A model generated the notes under the pieces. The model saw nothing but the letters and a program-made list of their open reading frames with translations, had not been told where the DNA came from and searched no databases. Positions 8,509-16,924 of a stretch of DNA of 64,000 bases are shown in pieces. Source of the stretch: CADEED01 sp035765415. Its GTDB lineage: Bacteria > Pseudomonadota > Gammaproteobacteria > Steroidobacterales > Steroidobacteraceae. The position numbers and the translations under genes are program-made. The stretch is from contig DASTXR010000052.1 of assembly GCA_035765415.1 (NCBI GenBank), positions 29,359-93,358 of the forward strand, read 5' to 3'. Numbering within the stretch: the stretch's first letter is position 1; each line of letters starts with the position of its first letter.

Positions 8509-10013
8509 TGCAGACACCCGTGCGCACCCGCCTCACAACCTTCCTGATTGCCGTTTCCTGCGCGCTGCTGGCGCTCGCCTGCGAGACGGCCAAACTCAAG
8601 CCCCGGCCCGAACCGGTGCGCGTCGTGCCGGCGGTTCCGCTGAAGCCGCTCGACCCGCTGCTCGAGGACGTCGAGAAGCGCACCTTCAACTTCTTCTGGG
8701 AAACCACCGAGGGCGCCACGGGTCTCGTGCCCGATCGCTGGCCGGATGCGCCTTTCGCGAGCATCGCCGCGGTGGGCTTCGCGCTGAACGCCTACGCCGT
8801 CGGCGTCGAGCGTGGTTACGTCACGCGTGCGCAGGCGCGGGCGCGCGTGTTGACGACCTTGCGCTTCCTGCATGCGGCGCCGCAGGGCGCGGACCCCGCC
8901 AACAGCGCCGGATACCAGGGCTTCTTCTATCACTTCCTCAATTTCGGCAGCGGCAAGCGCTACGGCAACTCCGAACTATCCACCGTCGACACCGCGCTGC
9001 TCATGGCCGGCGTGTTGTTCGTCGGCGGGTACTTCGACCAGGACCACGAAGACGAGGCGCAGATCCGCAAGCTCGCCGATGAACTGTACCGGCGCGTGAA
9101 CTGGCCGTGGTCGATAGAGCACGTTCCCGACATCCGCATGGCCTGGAGCCCCGAGGGACAATTCCAGACCCACGACTGGCGCGGCTACAACGAAGCCATG
9201 CTGGTGTACCTCCTGGCGCTGGGCTCGCCCACCTTCCCCGCCGCGCGGCAGACCTGGGTGGCGTGGACGTCCGACTACTACCGAAGCTGGGGCACGCTCG
9301 AAGGCCAGACCCACCTCACGTTCGGGCCGATGTTCGGCCACCAGTACAGCGCCATCTGGATCGACTTCCGCGGCATCAAGGATGAATTCATGTGGCCGCT
9401 GGGTCTCGACTACTTCGAGAACAGCCGCCGCGCCGTGCTCTCGCAGCGCGCGTACGCGATTCGCAACCCGCTCGACTGGCGCGGTTACGGCCCTAACATC
9501 TGGGGCATCACCGCATCGGACGGCCCCGGCGATTTCGAGCTCCCGTACCTCGGGAGCAAGCGCAAGTTCCGCGGCTATTCGGCGCGCGGCGTCGGCCTCG
9601 CCAGCCGGCCCGACGAAGTGTTCGATGACGGCACGATCGCGCCCACCGCCGTGCTCGGCTCACTACCCTTCGCGGAAGAAATCGTCGTGCCGGCCACGCG
9701 CGAGATGCACAAGCGATATGGCCAGTACATCTACGGCAAGTACGGCTTCGTCGACGCATTCAACCCGAGCTTCGACTACGACGTGGCGCTCAAGCGCGGG
9801 CGCCGCGTGCGCGGCGTGGGCTGGGTGTCCACCAACTACCTGGGCATCGACCAGGGCGCCATCATCTCGATGATCGAGAATCACCGCAGCGAGCTCATGT
9901 GGTCGGTCATGAAGCGCAATCGCTACCTGCGCCGCGGCCTCGAGCTCGCCGGCTTCGAAGGCGGCTGGCTCGACGAGCCGCTCGCCGAATCCGCGGTCAG
10001 CCCCCCACCCTGA
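8505..10013 (+). CDS. GH144/glycoamylase-type glucanase, probable lipoprotein
   Basis: A 502-residue protein. The N terminus has a hydrophobic segment ending ALAC (Cys26), a plausible lipobox. The rest matches the glycoamylase domain family (PF10091 type): KRTFNFFWETTEGATGLVPD, SIAAVGFALNAYAVG, then GPMFGHQYSAIWIDFRGIKD and NIWGITASDGP. Characterised members in GH144 are endo-beta-1,2-glucanases that release sophorooligosaccharides. With the upstream GH3 enzyme and TonB receptor it would complete a beta-1,2-glucan degradation set (inference). It overlaps the halogenase by ATGA, and its last 17 bases overlap the convergent otsA end. It could instead act on another glucan, since the family is lightly characterised. 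Confidence 0.85.
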   Translation: MMQTPVRTRLTTFLIAVSCALLALACETAKLKPRPEPVRVVPAVPLKPLDPLLEDVEKRTFNFFWETTEGATGLVPDRWPDAPFASIAAVGFALNAYAVGVERGYVTRAQARARVLTTLRFLHAAPQGADPANSAGYQGFFYHFLNFGSGKRYGNSELSTVDTALLMAGVLFVGGYFDQDHEDEAQIRKLADELYRRVNWPWSIEHVPDIRMAWSPEGQFQTHDWRGYNEAMLVYLLALGSPTFPAARQTWVAWTSDYYRSWGTLEGQTHLTFGPMFGHQYSAIWIDFRGIKDEFMWPLGLDYFENSRRAVLSQRAYAIRNPLDWRGYGPNIWGITASDGPGDFELPYLGSKRKFRGYSARGVGLASRPDEVFDDGTIAPTAVLGSLPFAEEIVVPATREMHKRYGQYIYGKYGFVDAFNPSFDYDVALKRGRRVRGVGWVSTNYLGIDQGAIISMIENHRSELMWSVMKRNRYLRRGLELAGFEGGWLDEPLAESAVSPPP

Positions 10014-11427
10014 TTCGTCCGCCTGCCTTGAGCGCAAGCTGCGGCGGCACACGCTTGCCCACCGACTCGAGCGTGTCGATGAAGCTGGTGTGCCAGGCGG
10101 TAATGGAATACTTGCGCAGAACTTCGACCATCGCCTGGTGGCGCTCGCGCCGTTCGCCGATGGGCATGTTGAATGCCTGCTGGATGGCATGCGCCATGCC
10201 ACGAGCGTCGTAGGGATTCACCATCACCGCCGAGGTGAGCTCGCGCGCGGCGCCGGCCATCGTCGACAGGATGAGCACGCCCGGATCGGCCGGATCCTGC
10301 GCGGCCACGAACTCCTTCGCCACCAGGTTCATGCCGTCGCGCACCGGCGTGACGATGCCGATGAGCGCCGATCGCATGAATCCCATGAGCACGTCGTGCG
10401 GGAAATTGCGGTTGAGATAGCGGATCGGCGTCCAGTCGGTGTCGGCGAAGCGGCCGTTGGTGCGCCCCGTGGTCTGTTCGAGATCGCGGCGGATCTCGGC
10501 GTAGGCGCGCACGTCGCTGCGCGACAGCGGCGCGATCTGCAGGAACGTGACGCGATTCTGGTTTTCCGGGTGGGTTTCGAGGAAGCGTTCGTACGCCTTG
10601 AACCGTTCGACCAGGCCCTTGCTGTAATCGAGCCGGTCGACGCCGATCATGAGCCGGCGGCCTAACAACCCGGCGAGCATGCGCTTGCAGGCTTCGGTGG
10701 ACTGGGACTCGACCGCCTCGCGCTGGATGGCGTCCACGTCCACGCCGATGGGGAACACGCCCGTCACGACGCGACGGTCGCCCAGCGTCACGGTGTGATC
10801 GGAGGTCAGCGTCTTGTCGCCCCACATCGACGCCACCGCCGAGCGGAATGCATCGCGATCGGGCTCGGTCTGGAAGCCGAGCACATCGTAGGCCAGCATC
10901 GCCTGCAGCAGCTCTCCGTACACCGGCAGCGCGCGCAGCACTTCGATGTTCGGGAACGGGATGTGCAGGAACAGGCCCATCGGCTGGTTCGCCCCGGCTT
11001 CGCGCAGCTTCTGCGCCAGCGGAAACAGGTGATAGTCGTGCACCCAGATCAGGTCTTGCGGCTCGAGCAGCGGCAGGAGCTGGCGCGCATAGCGCTGGTT
11101 CATGCGCTGGTACGCCTCGTACTGCACGTCGCTGTAGCGGAAGCCATCGACGAAGTAGTGGAACAGCGGCCACAAAGTGCCATTGCAGAACCCGAGATAG
11201 AAATCCTTGTACTCGGCCTGGTCGAATTCGATCGAGGCGAACGTGACGCCATCCTTGCGCACGATGGATGGCTCGTCGGCGGGAATCTCCACGGTCTCTC
11301 CGTCCCATCCGAACCACAGGCCGCGTCGCGCCTGCATGGCGGCTAACAATCCCACGGCCAGGCCACCGGGCGCGGCGCCGCGACGCGGGACGGAAATTCG
11401 ATTCGAGACTGCGACCAGTCGGCTCAT
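9997..11427 (-). CDS. otsA: Trehalose-6-phosphate synthase
   Basis: A 476-residue GT20 enzyme that joins glucose from UDP-glucose to glucose-6-phosphate, making trehalose-6-phosphate in the cytoplasm. It begins MSRLVAVSNRISVP, has GGLAVGL at 21-27 (UDP-glucose loop), WVHDYHLFPLAQKLR, HIPFPNIEVLRALP, and GVDRLDYSKGLVERF, all family hallmarks. The ATG at 11427 overlaps the upstream GH15 stop (ATGA, 11424-11427), which fixes the start. It is the last gene of the otsB-GH15-otsA operon. The 3' end overlaps the convergent GH144-type gene. Confidence 0.95.
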   Translation of the reverse strand: MSRLVAVSNRISVPRRGAAPGGLAVGLLAAMQARRGLWFGWDGETVEIPADEPSIVRKDGVTFASIEFDQAEYKDFYLGFCNGTLWPLFHYFVDGFRYSDVQYEAYQRMNQRYARQLLPLLEPQDLIWVHDYHLFPLAQKLREAGANQPMGLFLHIPFPNIEVLRALPVYGELLQAMLAYDVLGFQTEPDRDAFRSAVASMWGDKTLTSDHTVTLGDRRVVTGVFPIGVDVDAIQREAVESQSTEACKRMLAGLLGRRLMIGVDRLDYSKGLVERFKAYERFLETHPENQNRVTFLQIAPLSRSDVRAYAEIRRDLEQTTGRTNGRFADTDWTPIRYLNRNFPHDVLMGFMRSALIGIVTPVRDGMNLVAKEFVAAQDPADPGVLILSTMAGAARELTSAVMVNPYDARGMAHAIQQAFNMPIGERRERHQAMVEVLRKYSITAWHTSFIDTLESVGKRVPPQLALKAGGRIRVGG

Positions 11428-13202
11428 ACGATCTCCTCCCAGCTGCGCGATAGCCGCAATGCGCTGCCGATGACCCCGACCATGCTGTAGGTCTGCGGAA
11501 AATTGCCCCACAACTCGCCGCTCGCCGGGGAAATGTCCTCCGAGAGCAGACCGAGCGGATTGCGCCGTTCCAGCAGGCGCGAAAAACGTTCGCGCGCTTC
11601 GTCCACGCGCCCGGCGGCGGCGAGCGCATTGACGTACCAGAACGCGCAGATGGTGAAGGCGTTCTCCGGTGTGCCGAAATCGTCGGCATGTTTGTAGCGA
11701 AACAGCAGATCGCCGTTGCGCAATTCCTCCTCGACACGTTCCAGCGTCTTGAGGAAGCGCGGATCCGTGGCCGGCAGCAGCCCGAGTTCCGGCAGCAGCA
11801 GCGCGGTGGCGTCCAGATCGCGATTGCCGAACGCCGAGGTGAAGCACTGGCGTTCTTCGCTCCACGCACCCTCGAGAATCGCCTGGCGCATGCGCTCGGC
11901 TTGCGCGCTCCATTCGCGCGCCGCGACGACGTCGCCCACGCGCCGCGCGATCCGGCCCAGCCGGTCGCAGCCCGCCCAGGAAATGGCCGCCGAAAAGGTG
12001 TGGCGCTGCAGGCGGCCGCGAAATTCCCACGGCCCCGCATCCGGCTCCTCGAAGGTGGCCACCGCGCGTTTGCCCAGCCGGTAGAGCCGTTCGAGCAGCA
12101 CCTGGTCGCCCGAGCGCACCAGGCGTTCATCGAAGAACAGTTGCGTGGCCGCCAGGATCACCGAGCCGTACACGTCGTGCTGCACCTGTTCGGCGGCCAG
12201 GTTGCCGAAACGCACCGGCCCCATGCCGCGATAACCCGAGAGCGTGGTCGCGATCTTCTCCTCGGCGTGCGGATCGCCGGTGATGCCGTACAGCGGCTGC
12301 AGGGTGTCGGCGGTCGACGAGGCGATGATGTGGTCGATGTAGTGCAGGTACGCTTCCATGGTGCGCGTCGCGCCCAGCCGGTTCAGCGTCTGCACCACGA
12401 AGTAGCTGTCGCGCAGCCAGCAATAGCGGTAATCCCAGTTGCGCGTGCTGTGCGGCGCTTCGGGTATGGAAGTAGTTAGTGCGGCGAGCACCGCGCCGGT
12501 GTCCTCGTAGGTGCACAGCTTGAGCGTGATGGCCGAGCGGATCACCGCCTCCTGCCAGTCGGCCGGCACGGCGAGTGTGCGCACCCATTCCTGCCAGTAG
12601 GTGAGCGTGGCGCCCAGGAACTCGCGCGCCAGCGCGGCCGGCGATTCCTGCAGCGTCTCGTCCGGGCCGATGATGAAATGCAGCGCCTGCTCCAGCACCA
12701 CCGGGCGGTTCTCGAGCAGCGCGGCCAGCGACGCGTCCGTGGTGACGCGGTAATGCAGCCCGTCGGCCGCGAAACGGATGTGGTGGCTGCCGGTGATGCC
12801 CGGCTCGCAGCGTTCGCCGAAGCCCGCCGTGGGACGCAGCCGCAGGCGCAGGGTCGGACGTCCGGCGAGCGGCTCCACGCTGCGCACGAACATCATCGGC
12901 CTGAACACGCGCCCGCGACTGCGAAACCGTGGGCAGAAATCGACGATGCGCAGTACGCCGCCATGCGCGTCGTACAGGCGTGTCTCGATGATGGCGGAAT
13001 TGCGCATGTAGGTTTGCTCGGAGCGCGTGAGATCGATCATGTCGATGGCGAACACCCCGACCGTCGAGTCACCGCCCTCCTTCTGCAGCAGCGCCGAGAA
13101 CACCGGATCTCCATCCGGCCGCGGCAGGCACGCCCACACCATGCGCGCCCGCTCGTCGATGAGCGCGGCCACCTGGCAGTTGCCGATGACGCCGTAGTTC
13201 AC
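11424..13202 (-). CDS. Glycoside hydrolase family 15 protein (trehalase/glucoamylase-like)
   Basis: A 592-residue protein beginning NYGVIGNCQVAALIDERARM, typical of bacterial GH15 proteins with an N-terminal beta-sandwich followed by an (alpha/alpha)6 barrel. RNWDYRYCWLRDSYFVV is the conserved substrate-binding segment. Members include glucoamylases and the trehalases of mycobacteria. Sandwiched between otsB and otsA, a role in trehalose or glucan turnover is likely, but I cannot tell hydrolysis of trehalose from that of maltooligosaccharides. The start is GTG at 13200-13202, overlapping the otsB stop (GTGA), and the stop overlaps otsA (ATGA). Confidence 0.88.
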   Translation of the reverse strand: MNYGVIGNCQVAALIDERARMVWACLPRPDGDPVFSALLQKEGGDSTVGVFAIDMIDLTRSEQTYMRNSAIIETRLYDAHGGVLRIVDFCPRFRSRGRVFRPMMFVRSVEPLAGRPTLRLRLRPTAGFGERCEPGITGSHHIRFAADGLHYRVTTDASLAALLENRPVVLEQALHFIIGPDETLQESPAALAREFLGATLTYWQEWVRTLAVPADWQEAVIRSAITLKLCTYEDTGAVLAALTTSIPEAPHSTRNWDYRYCWLRDSYFVVQTLNRLGATRTMEAYLHYIDHIIASSTADTLQPLYGITGDPHAEEKIATTLSGYRGMGPVRFGNLAAEQVQHDVYGSVILAATQLFFDERLVRSGDQVLLERLYRLGKRAVATFEEPDAGPWEFRGRLQRHTFSAAISWAGCDRLGRIARRVGDVVAAREWSAQAERMRQAILEGAWSEERQCFTSAFGNRDLDATALLLPELGLLPATDPRFLKTLERVEEELRNGDLLFRYKHADDFGTPENAFTICAFWYVNALAAAGRVDEARERFSRLLERRNPLGLLSEDISPASGELWGNFPQTYSMVGVIGSALRLSRSWEEIV

Positions 13203-13963
13203 GGGTTCTCCGCGAGCTGCTCGAGCCAGTGGTGGACGGCGGCAGGTCCCGGCAGCCAGTAATCCGACCTGACCCGCGGACCGACGGCGATGGCCATGCC
13301 GTTCTCGCGGCGCACCGCCGCGAACCCGTCGTAATCGGTCTGGTCGTCGCCGATGAAAATCGGCATGCGGCCACGAAACGGCTCTTCCTGCATGTATGCG
13401 GTAACGGCACTGTCCTTGGTGTGGGCCGCGGGTTTCACTTCCAATACTGCGTGGCCGCCGAGCACGGTGAAGCGCGGCACCAGTGGCGCCGCCAGCAAGG
13501 CGACTTCGGCGCGCAGTTCGTGTTCGAGCTGCGGTGCGTGCAGGAAATGCAGCGCGAGCCCGGCGCCCTTGTCTTCGAGCAGGAGCCCTTCATGGCGCTT
13601 CACGAGCCGCGCGAGACCCGCATGAACATCGGCAAGCTGCTCGAGCGCCACCGGCGCCACGTGCATCTGCCCGCGCGCGTCCCGCCGCTCGCAGCCGTGG
13701 AGCCCGGCGACCGGTAGTCCCGGGTTACCGAACAATGCGTCGAGATCGGCGATCGTGCGTCCGCTGACGAAGGCAACCGCGCCACCTGCGGCAACCCGCA
13801 GCCGTTCGATGAGCGGCATGAGGTGCGGCTCCACTGCCACCGCCTGGGGGTGGTCGGCCAGCTCCAGCAGCGTTCCGTCAACGTCGAGAAACAGGCACCA
13901 ATGCCCCGCGGGCTGCGGCACCGCGTGTACCGCGGCCGCATCGCGCTCTGCCAATTGCATCAT
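13199..13963 (-). CDS. otsB: Trehalose-6-phosphate phosphatase
   Basis: A 254-residue HAD-superfamily phosphatase that releases trehalose from trehalose-6-phosphate. Motif I is DVDGT (27-31; Asp27 nucleophile, Asp29 acid), motif II is FVSGR, and the late motif FIGDDQTDYDGF binds Mg2+. It is the first gene of the trehalose operon. Two consecutive ATGs (13961-13963 and 13958-13960) are possible starts. A TATACT lies only seven bases upstream of the first ATG, so the transcript may have almost no leader. Its stop overlaps the GH15 GTG start. Confidence 0.94.
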   Translation of the reverse strand: MMQLAERDAAAVHAVPQPAGHWCLFLDVDGTLLELADHPQAVAVEPHLMPLIERLRVAAGGAVAFVSGRTIADLDALFGNPGLPVAGLHGCERRDARGQMHVAPVALEQLADVHAGLARLVKRHEGLLLEDKGAGLALHFLHAPQLEHELRAEVALLAAPLVPRFTVLGGHAVLEVKPAAHTKDSAVTAYMQEEPFRGRMPIFIGDDQTDYDGFAAVRRENGMAIAVGPRVRSDYWLPGPAAVHHWLEQLAENP

Positions 13964-13970
13964 GGGGCGC

Positions 13971-13976
13971 AGTATA
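13971..13976 (-). promoter_or_regulatory. Candidate -10 element of the otsB operon
   Basis: On the minus strand the bases read TTATACTGCGCCCC-ATG. TATACT matches the sigma70/sigmaS -10 in five of six positions and ends seven bases before the start codon. I see no convincing -35, which fits a sigmaS-type or extended promoter. E. coli otsBA is RpoS-controlled, so stress control is a reasonable guess. Confidence 0.4.
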
Positions 13977-14029
13977 AGAACCGCGGCGCGCGTATTGCGG
14001 TAAATCTCGGGTAGTTAGGTGTGAGTTTT

Positions 14030-14073
14030 TTCCCGCAAGCGGCCGCGGGAACCGATCGGCGTCAGACGACGCC
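14030..14073. repeat. Two adjacent inverted repeats upstream of otsB
   Basis: TTCCCGC (14030-14036) pairs with GCGGGAA (14045-14051), and GGCGTC (14058-14063) pairs with GACGCC (14068-14073). The second hairpin touches the stop codon of the following minus-strand gene. The T-run lies on the wrong side for a terminator of leftward transcripts, so they may be weak U-less terminators or an operator upstream of the otsB promoter. Confidence 0.3.
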
Positions 14074-14690
14074 TACGGCGGCAACCTGACGAGCTGGAAG
14101 GTGTCGCCGGCTGGCGAACGGATCACCCGGATCGCGCGGTCGAACAAGGCCTGGACATACAGAATCACGACGTCGCCCTGCCTGGACCTGGCTTCGAAAT
14201 ATTCGTCGTGCGGCGCGTCTTCGTTCAACGGATCGGGGATGTGGGGTCCCCACTCGTCGATGGACTCCAGATACACCACGATCCGGAAAGCCAGCTCGAG
14301 CGACACCTCAGCCGTGGCGGTCCGTATCCGCACACGTTTGCCATCGACCTCTGCAAACAAGGTTTCCCGGCCCTCGGCGCAGGACCACTCGCCCTTTTGA
14401 TGGCTGCAGTCGATCGAATACTTGACCGGGTAACCGGCAATGGCGCGGTGCGAGACGCATTCGCCGTCGACCCGCATGTCGCTGTAATCCACTCTGGTCC
14501 AGCTCATGCCAGTCGCGTGATCGAGCCCGAGGCCGTGCGGATCCCGACAGCCCAGCTTCTCCGCGTAAGCGAATTGCTCAGGCTCGAGCTTGAAGAACAC
14601 CTGATTCGCATGAAAGGCCGTGGCGGACACGCCCGCCGCGAGGCTCGCGCAGGCCAGAAGAAAGGCGGTGGTGCGTGTAACGTTACGCAT
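14073..14690 (-). CDS. Secreted protein of unknown function
   Basis: A 205-residue protein I do not recognise. Residues 1-24 form a signal peptide (TTAFLLACASLAAGVSATA), so it is probably periplasmic. The mature part has four Cys (in GCRD, GECV, DCSH and SCAE) that could form two disulfides. No enzyme motif is evident. The ATG at 14688-14690 shares one base with the purA stop (TGATG), so it is probably the tail gene of the purA transcript. The sequence between it and otsB holds hairpins but no clear terminator. Confidence 0.7.
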   Translation of the reverse strand: MRNVTRTTAFLLACASLAAGVSATAFHANQVFFKLEPEQFAYAEKLGCRDPHGLGLDHATGMSWTRVDYSDMRVDGECVSHRAIAGYPVKYSIDCSHQKGEWSCAEGRETLFAEVDGKRVRIRTATAEVSLELAFRIVVYLESIDEWGPHIPDPLNEDAPHDEYFEARSRQGDVVILYVQALFDRAIRVIRSPAGDTFQLVRLPP

Positions 14691-15982
14691 CAGTCGAACG
14701 GATGCCGCAACATTATCGTCTGATCGCGATCCGGCCCCGTCGAAATGATGTCGATGGGCACGCCCGCCAGCGCCTGCAGGCGCTGCAGGTAGTTGCGCGC
14801 ATTGATGGGCAGCGCGTCATACGACGTGACCCCGATGGTGGATTCCTTCCAGCCAGGCATTTCTTCATACACAGGCTGCACATCCGCAAAGGCATCCGCA
14901 TACATGGGCGGCTCTTTGCTCACCTTGCCGTCCGACTTGTAGCCGACGCAGATCTGCAGCGAGTCGAGCCCGTCCAGCACGTCGAGCTTGGTCAGGCACA
15001 GGCCCGAGACGCTGGAGTGAATGATGGAGCGGCGCAGCGCCACGGCGTCGAACCAGCCGCAGCGGCGTTTGCGGCCGGTGACTGCGCCGAACTCATGACC
15101 GACGCGCGAGAGATGATCGCCGTACTCGTCGAACAGCTCCGTGGGGAAAGGACCCGCGCCCACGCGCGTGGTGTACGCCTTCACGATGCCGAGCACGTAA
15201 TCGAACGACCGCGGGCCGATGCCGGTGCCGGTGCCCGCGAAACCACCGGTGGTGTTCGAGGAAGTGACGAATGGATAGGTGCCGTGGTCGACGTCGAGCA
15301 TGGCGCCCTGCGCGCCTTCGAACATCACGTCACGGCCTTCCTCGCGCAGGCTCGCCAGCGTCTGCGTGACGTCGCTGACCAGCGGCCGCACGCGATCGGC
15401 ATACGAGAGCTGCTCGTCCAGCGTCTTCTGGAAATCCACGGGCGGCTGCTTGAAGTAGTGCTGCAGCGTGAAGTTGTGGAAGTCGAGGATCTCGCCGAGC
15501 TTGGCGGCAAATTTTTCGCGCTGAAAAAGGTCTTGCACGCGCACCGCGCGCCGCGCCACCTTGTCTTCGTAGGCGGGACCGATTCCACGGCCGGTGGTGC
15601 CGATGGCGTTCGCGCCGCGCGCCACTTCGCGCGCCTTGTCCAGCGCCACGTGTGAAGGAAGGATCAGCGGGCAATTGGGCGAAACCCGCAGGCGCGCGAA
15701 CACGTCGACGCCGGTGTCGATGAGCGTCTGCGCTTCGCGGAACAGCGCTTCGAGCGACAGCACCACGCCATTGCCGATGAGGCACTGCACATTCTTGTGG
15801 AGAATTCCCGACGGGATGAGCGACAGCACGGTCTTCTTGCCGCCGATGACCAGCGTATGGCCGGCGTTGTGCCCGCCCTGGAATCGCGCGACCGCGGCGG
15901 CGCGTTCGGTGAGCAGGTCGACGACCTTGCCCTTGCCCTCGTCACCCCACTGGGTGCCGATGATGATGACGAATTTGCCCAT
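14690..15982 (-). CDS. purA: Adenylosuccinate synthetase
   Basis: A 430-residue GTP-dependent enzyme that joins IMP and aspartate, the first committed step to AMP. The N terminus shows GTQWGDEGKGKVVD (GDEGKGK at 13-19, GTP/IMP loop; Asp14 catalytic), then GGHNAGHT; GTTGRGIGPAYEDK and ITGRKRRCGWFD-like text (AVTGRKRRCGWFD) follow. Length is standard. It lies downstream of hflC with a 63-base gap, the same neighbourhood as in E. coli, and overlaps the unknown secreted gene by one base. Confidence 0.97.
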   Translation of the reverse strand: MGKFVIIIGTQWGDEGKGKVVDLLTERAAAVARFQGGHNAGHTLVIGGKKTVLSLIPSGILHKNVQCLIGNGVVLSLEALFREAQTLIDTGVDVFARLRVSPNCPLILPSHVALDKAREVARGANAIGTTGRGIGPAYEDKVARRAVRVQDLFQREKFAAKLGEILDFHNFTLQHYFKQPPVDFQKTLDEQLSYADRVRPLVSDVTQTLASLREEGRDVMFEGAQGAMLDVDHGTYPFVTSSNTTGGFAGTGTGIGPRSFDYVLGIVKAYTTRVGAGPFPTELFDEYGDHLSRVGHEFGAVTGRKRRCGWFDAVALRRSIIHSSVSGLCLTKLDVLDGLDSLQICVGYKSDGKVSKEPPMYADAFADVQPVYEEMPGWKESTIGVTSYDALPINARNYLQRLQALAGVPIDIISTGPDRDQTIMLRHPFD

Positions 15983-16045
15983 GGTTAATGTTTGCCGCGT
16001 TTCACGACGATTATCGGTTCGAAAGAGGGTGCGAAGCGGAAGCTG

Positions 16046-16924
16046 TCAGCGCCCTGCTGGCGCCGGGCTCTTGAAATAGCGGAAAAAATCGCTGTCGGGC
16101 GAGACCACCATCACATCGCCTTCCTTGCCCAGGGAGTTCTTGTACGCCTGGAGGCTGCGATAGAACGCGTAGAACTCGGGATTGCGGTTGTAGGCCGCGG
16201 CATGGATGGCGGCCGCCGTGGCGTCACCTTCGCCGCGGATTCGCTGTGCGTCGGCCAACGCCCTGGCGATGAGCTCGACCTTCTTGCGCTCGGCCTCGGC
16301 CTTGACGATCTGCGATTCGCGATCGCCCTCGCCACGACGCGTGCGCGCGATGCCTTCGAAGGTGCGCTTCATGCTCTCGTACACGCTGGTGGCCACTTCT
16401 TCCTGCAGGTCGATGCGCTGCACGCGCACGTCGACGAGCTGGATTCCGAGTTTCAGCAGGCGCTCGGTGGCGTTCTTCATGAATTCGCCGGTGAGCTCCT
16501 GGCGATCGGAAATGACGATCTCCGCGAGCGTGCGGCCGGCGACGGCATTCTTGATGCCGTCCTGGATGGTTTCGCCGACCAGCATCTCGGCGCGGCCTTC
16601 GTCGCCACCGCTGGTCGCCTGGTAGAACTGCTCGGCGTCGAGGATGCGCCACTTGATGTAGTAGTCGATGGTCAGTCCCTGGCTTTCGTTGGTCAGGAAC
16701 TGTTCGCCGTCGAACTTGCGCGTGAGCACGCGGCGGTCGAACTTGACCACGCGATCCATGAAAGGGATCTTGAACTGCAGGCCGGGTTTGAAATCCGCGC
16801 CCTTGATCTGCGAGAGGCGCACGCGCACCGCCATCTCCTGCTCACCGACCACGAACGTGGAGCTCGCGATGAGCACGATCACCGCCAGCACCACGACCAG
16901 TATTCCGAGGACGCGCGAGCCCAT
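16046..16924 (-). CDS. hflC: HflC, modulator of FtsH protease
   Basis: A 292-residue stomatin/prohibitin (SPFH) protein. One N-terminal membrane helix (RVLGILVVVLAVIVLIASST) anchors it with the SPFH domain in the periplasm; a coiled-coil rich in Glu/Lys/Ala follows (IVKAEAERKKVELIARALAD). HflK and HflC assemble a large cage around FtsH and control its access to membrane substrates. The ATG at 16922-16924 shares one base with the hflK stop, marking tight coupling. Confidence 0.95.
   Translation of the reverse strand: MGSRVLGILVVVLAVIVLIASSTFVVGEQEMAVRVRLSQIKGADFKPGLQFKIPFMDRVVKFDRRVLTRKFDGEQFLTNESQGLTIDYYIKWRILDAEQFYQATSGGDEGRAEMLVGETIQDGIKNAVAGRTLAEIVISDRQELTGEFMKNATERLLKLGIQLVDVRVQRIDLQEEVATSVYESMKRTFEGIARTRRGEGDRESQIVKAEAERKKVELIARALADAQRIRGEGDATAAAIHAAAYNRNPEFYAFYRSLQAYKNSLGKEGDVMVVSPDSDFFRYFKSPAPAGR

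Noticed and set aside
14030..14051. Intrinsic terminator between the secreted-protein gene and otsB
   Set aside because: The hairpin is good, but the T-run precedes it on the plus strand and is an A-run after it on the minus strand, so it is not a canonical terminator for leftward transcripts.
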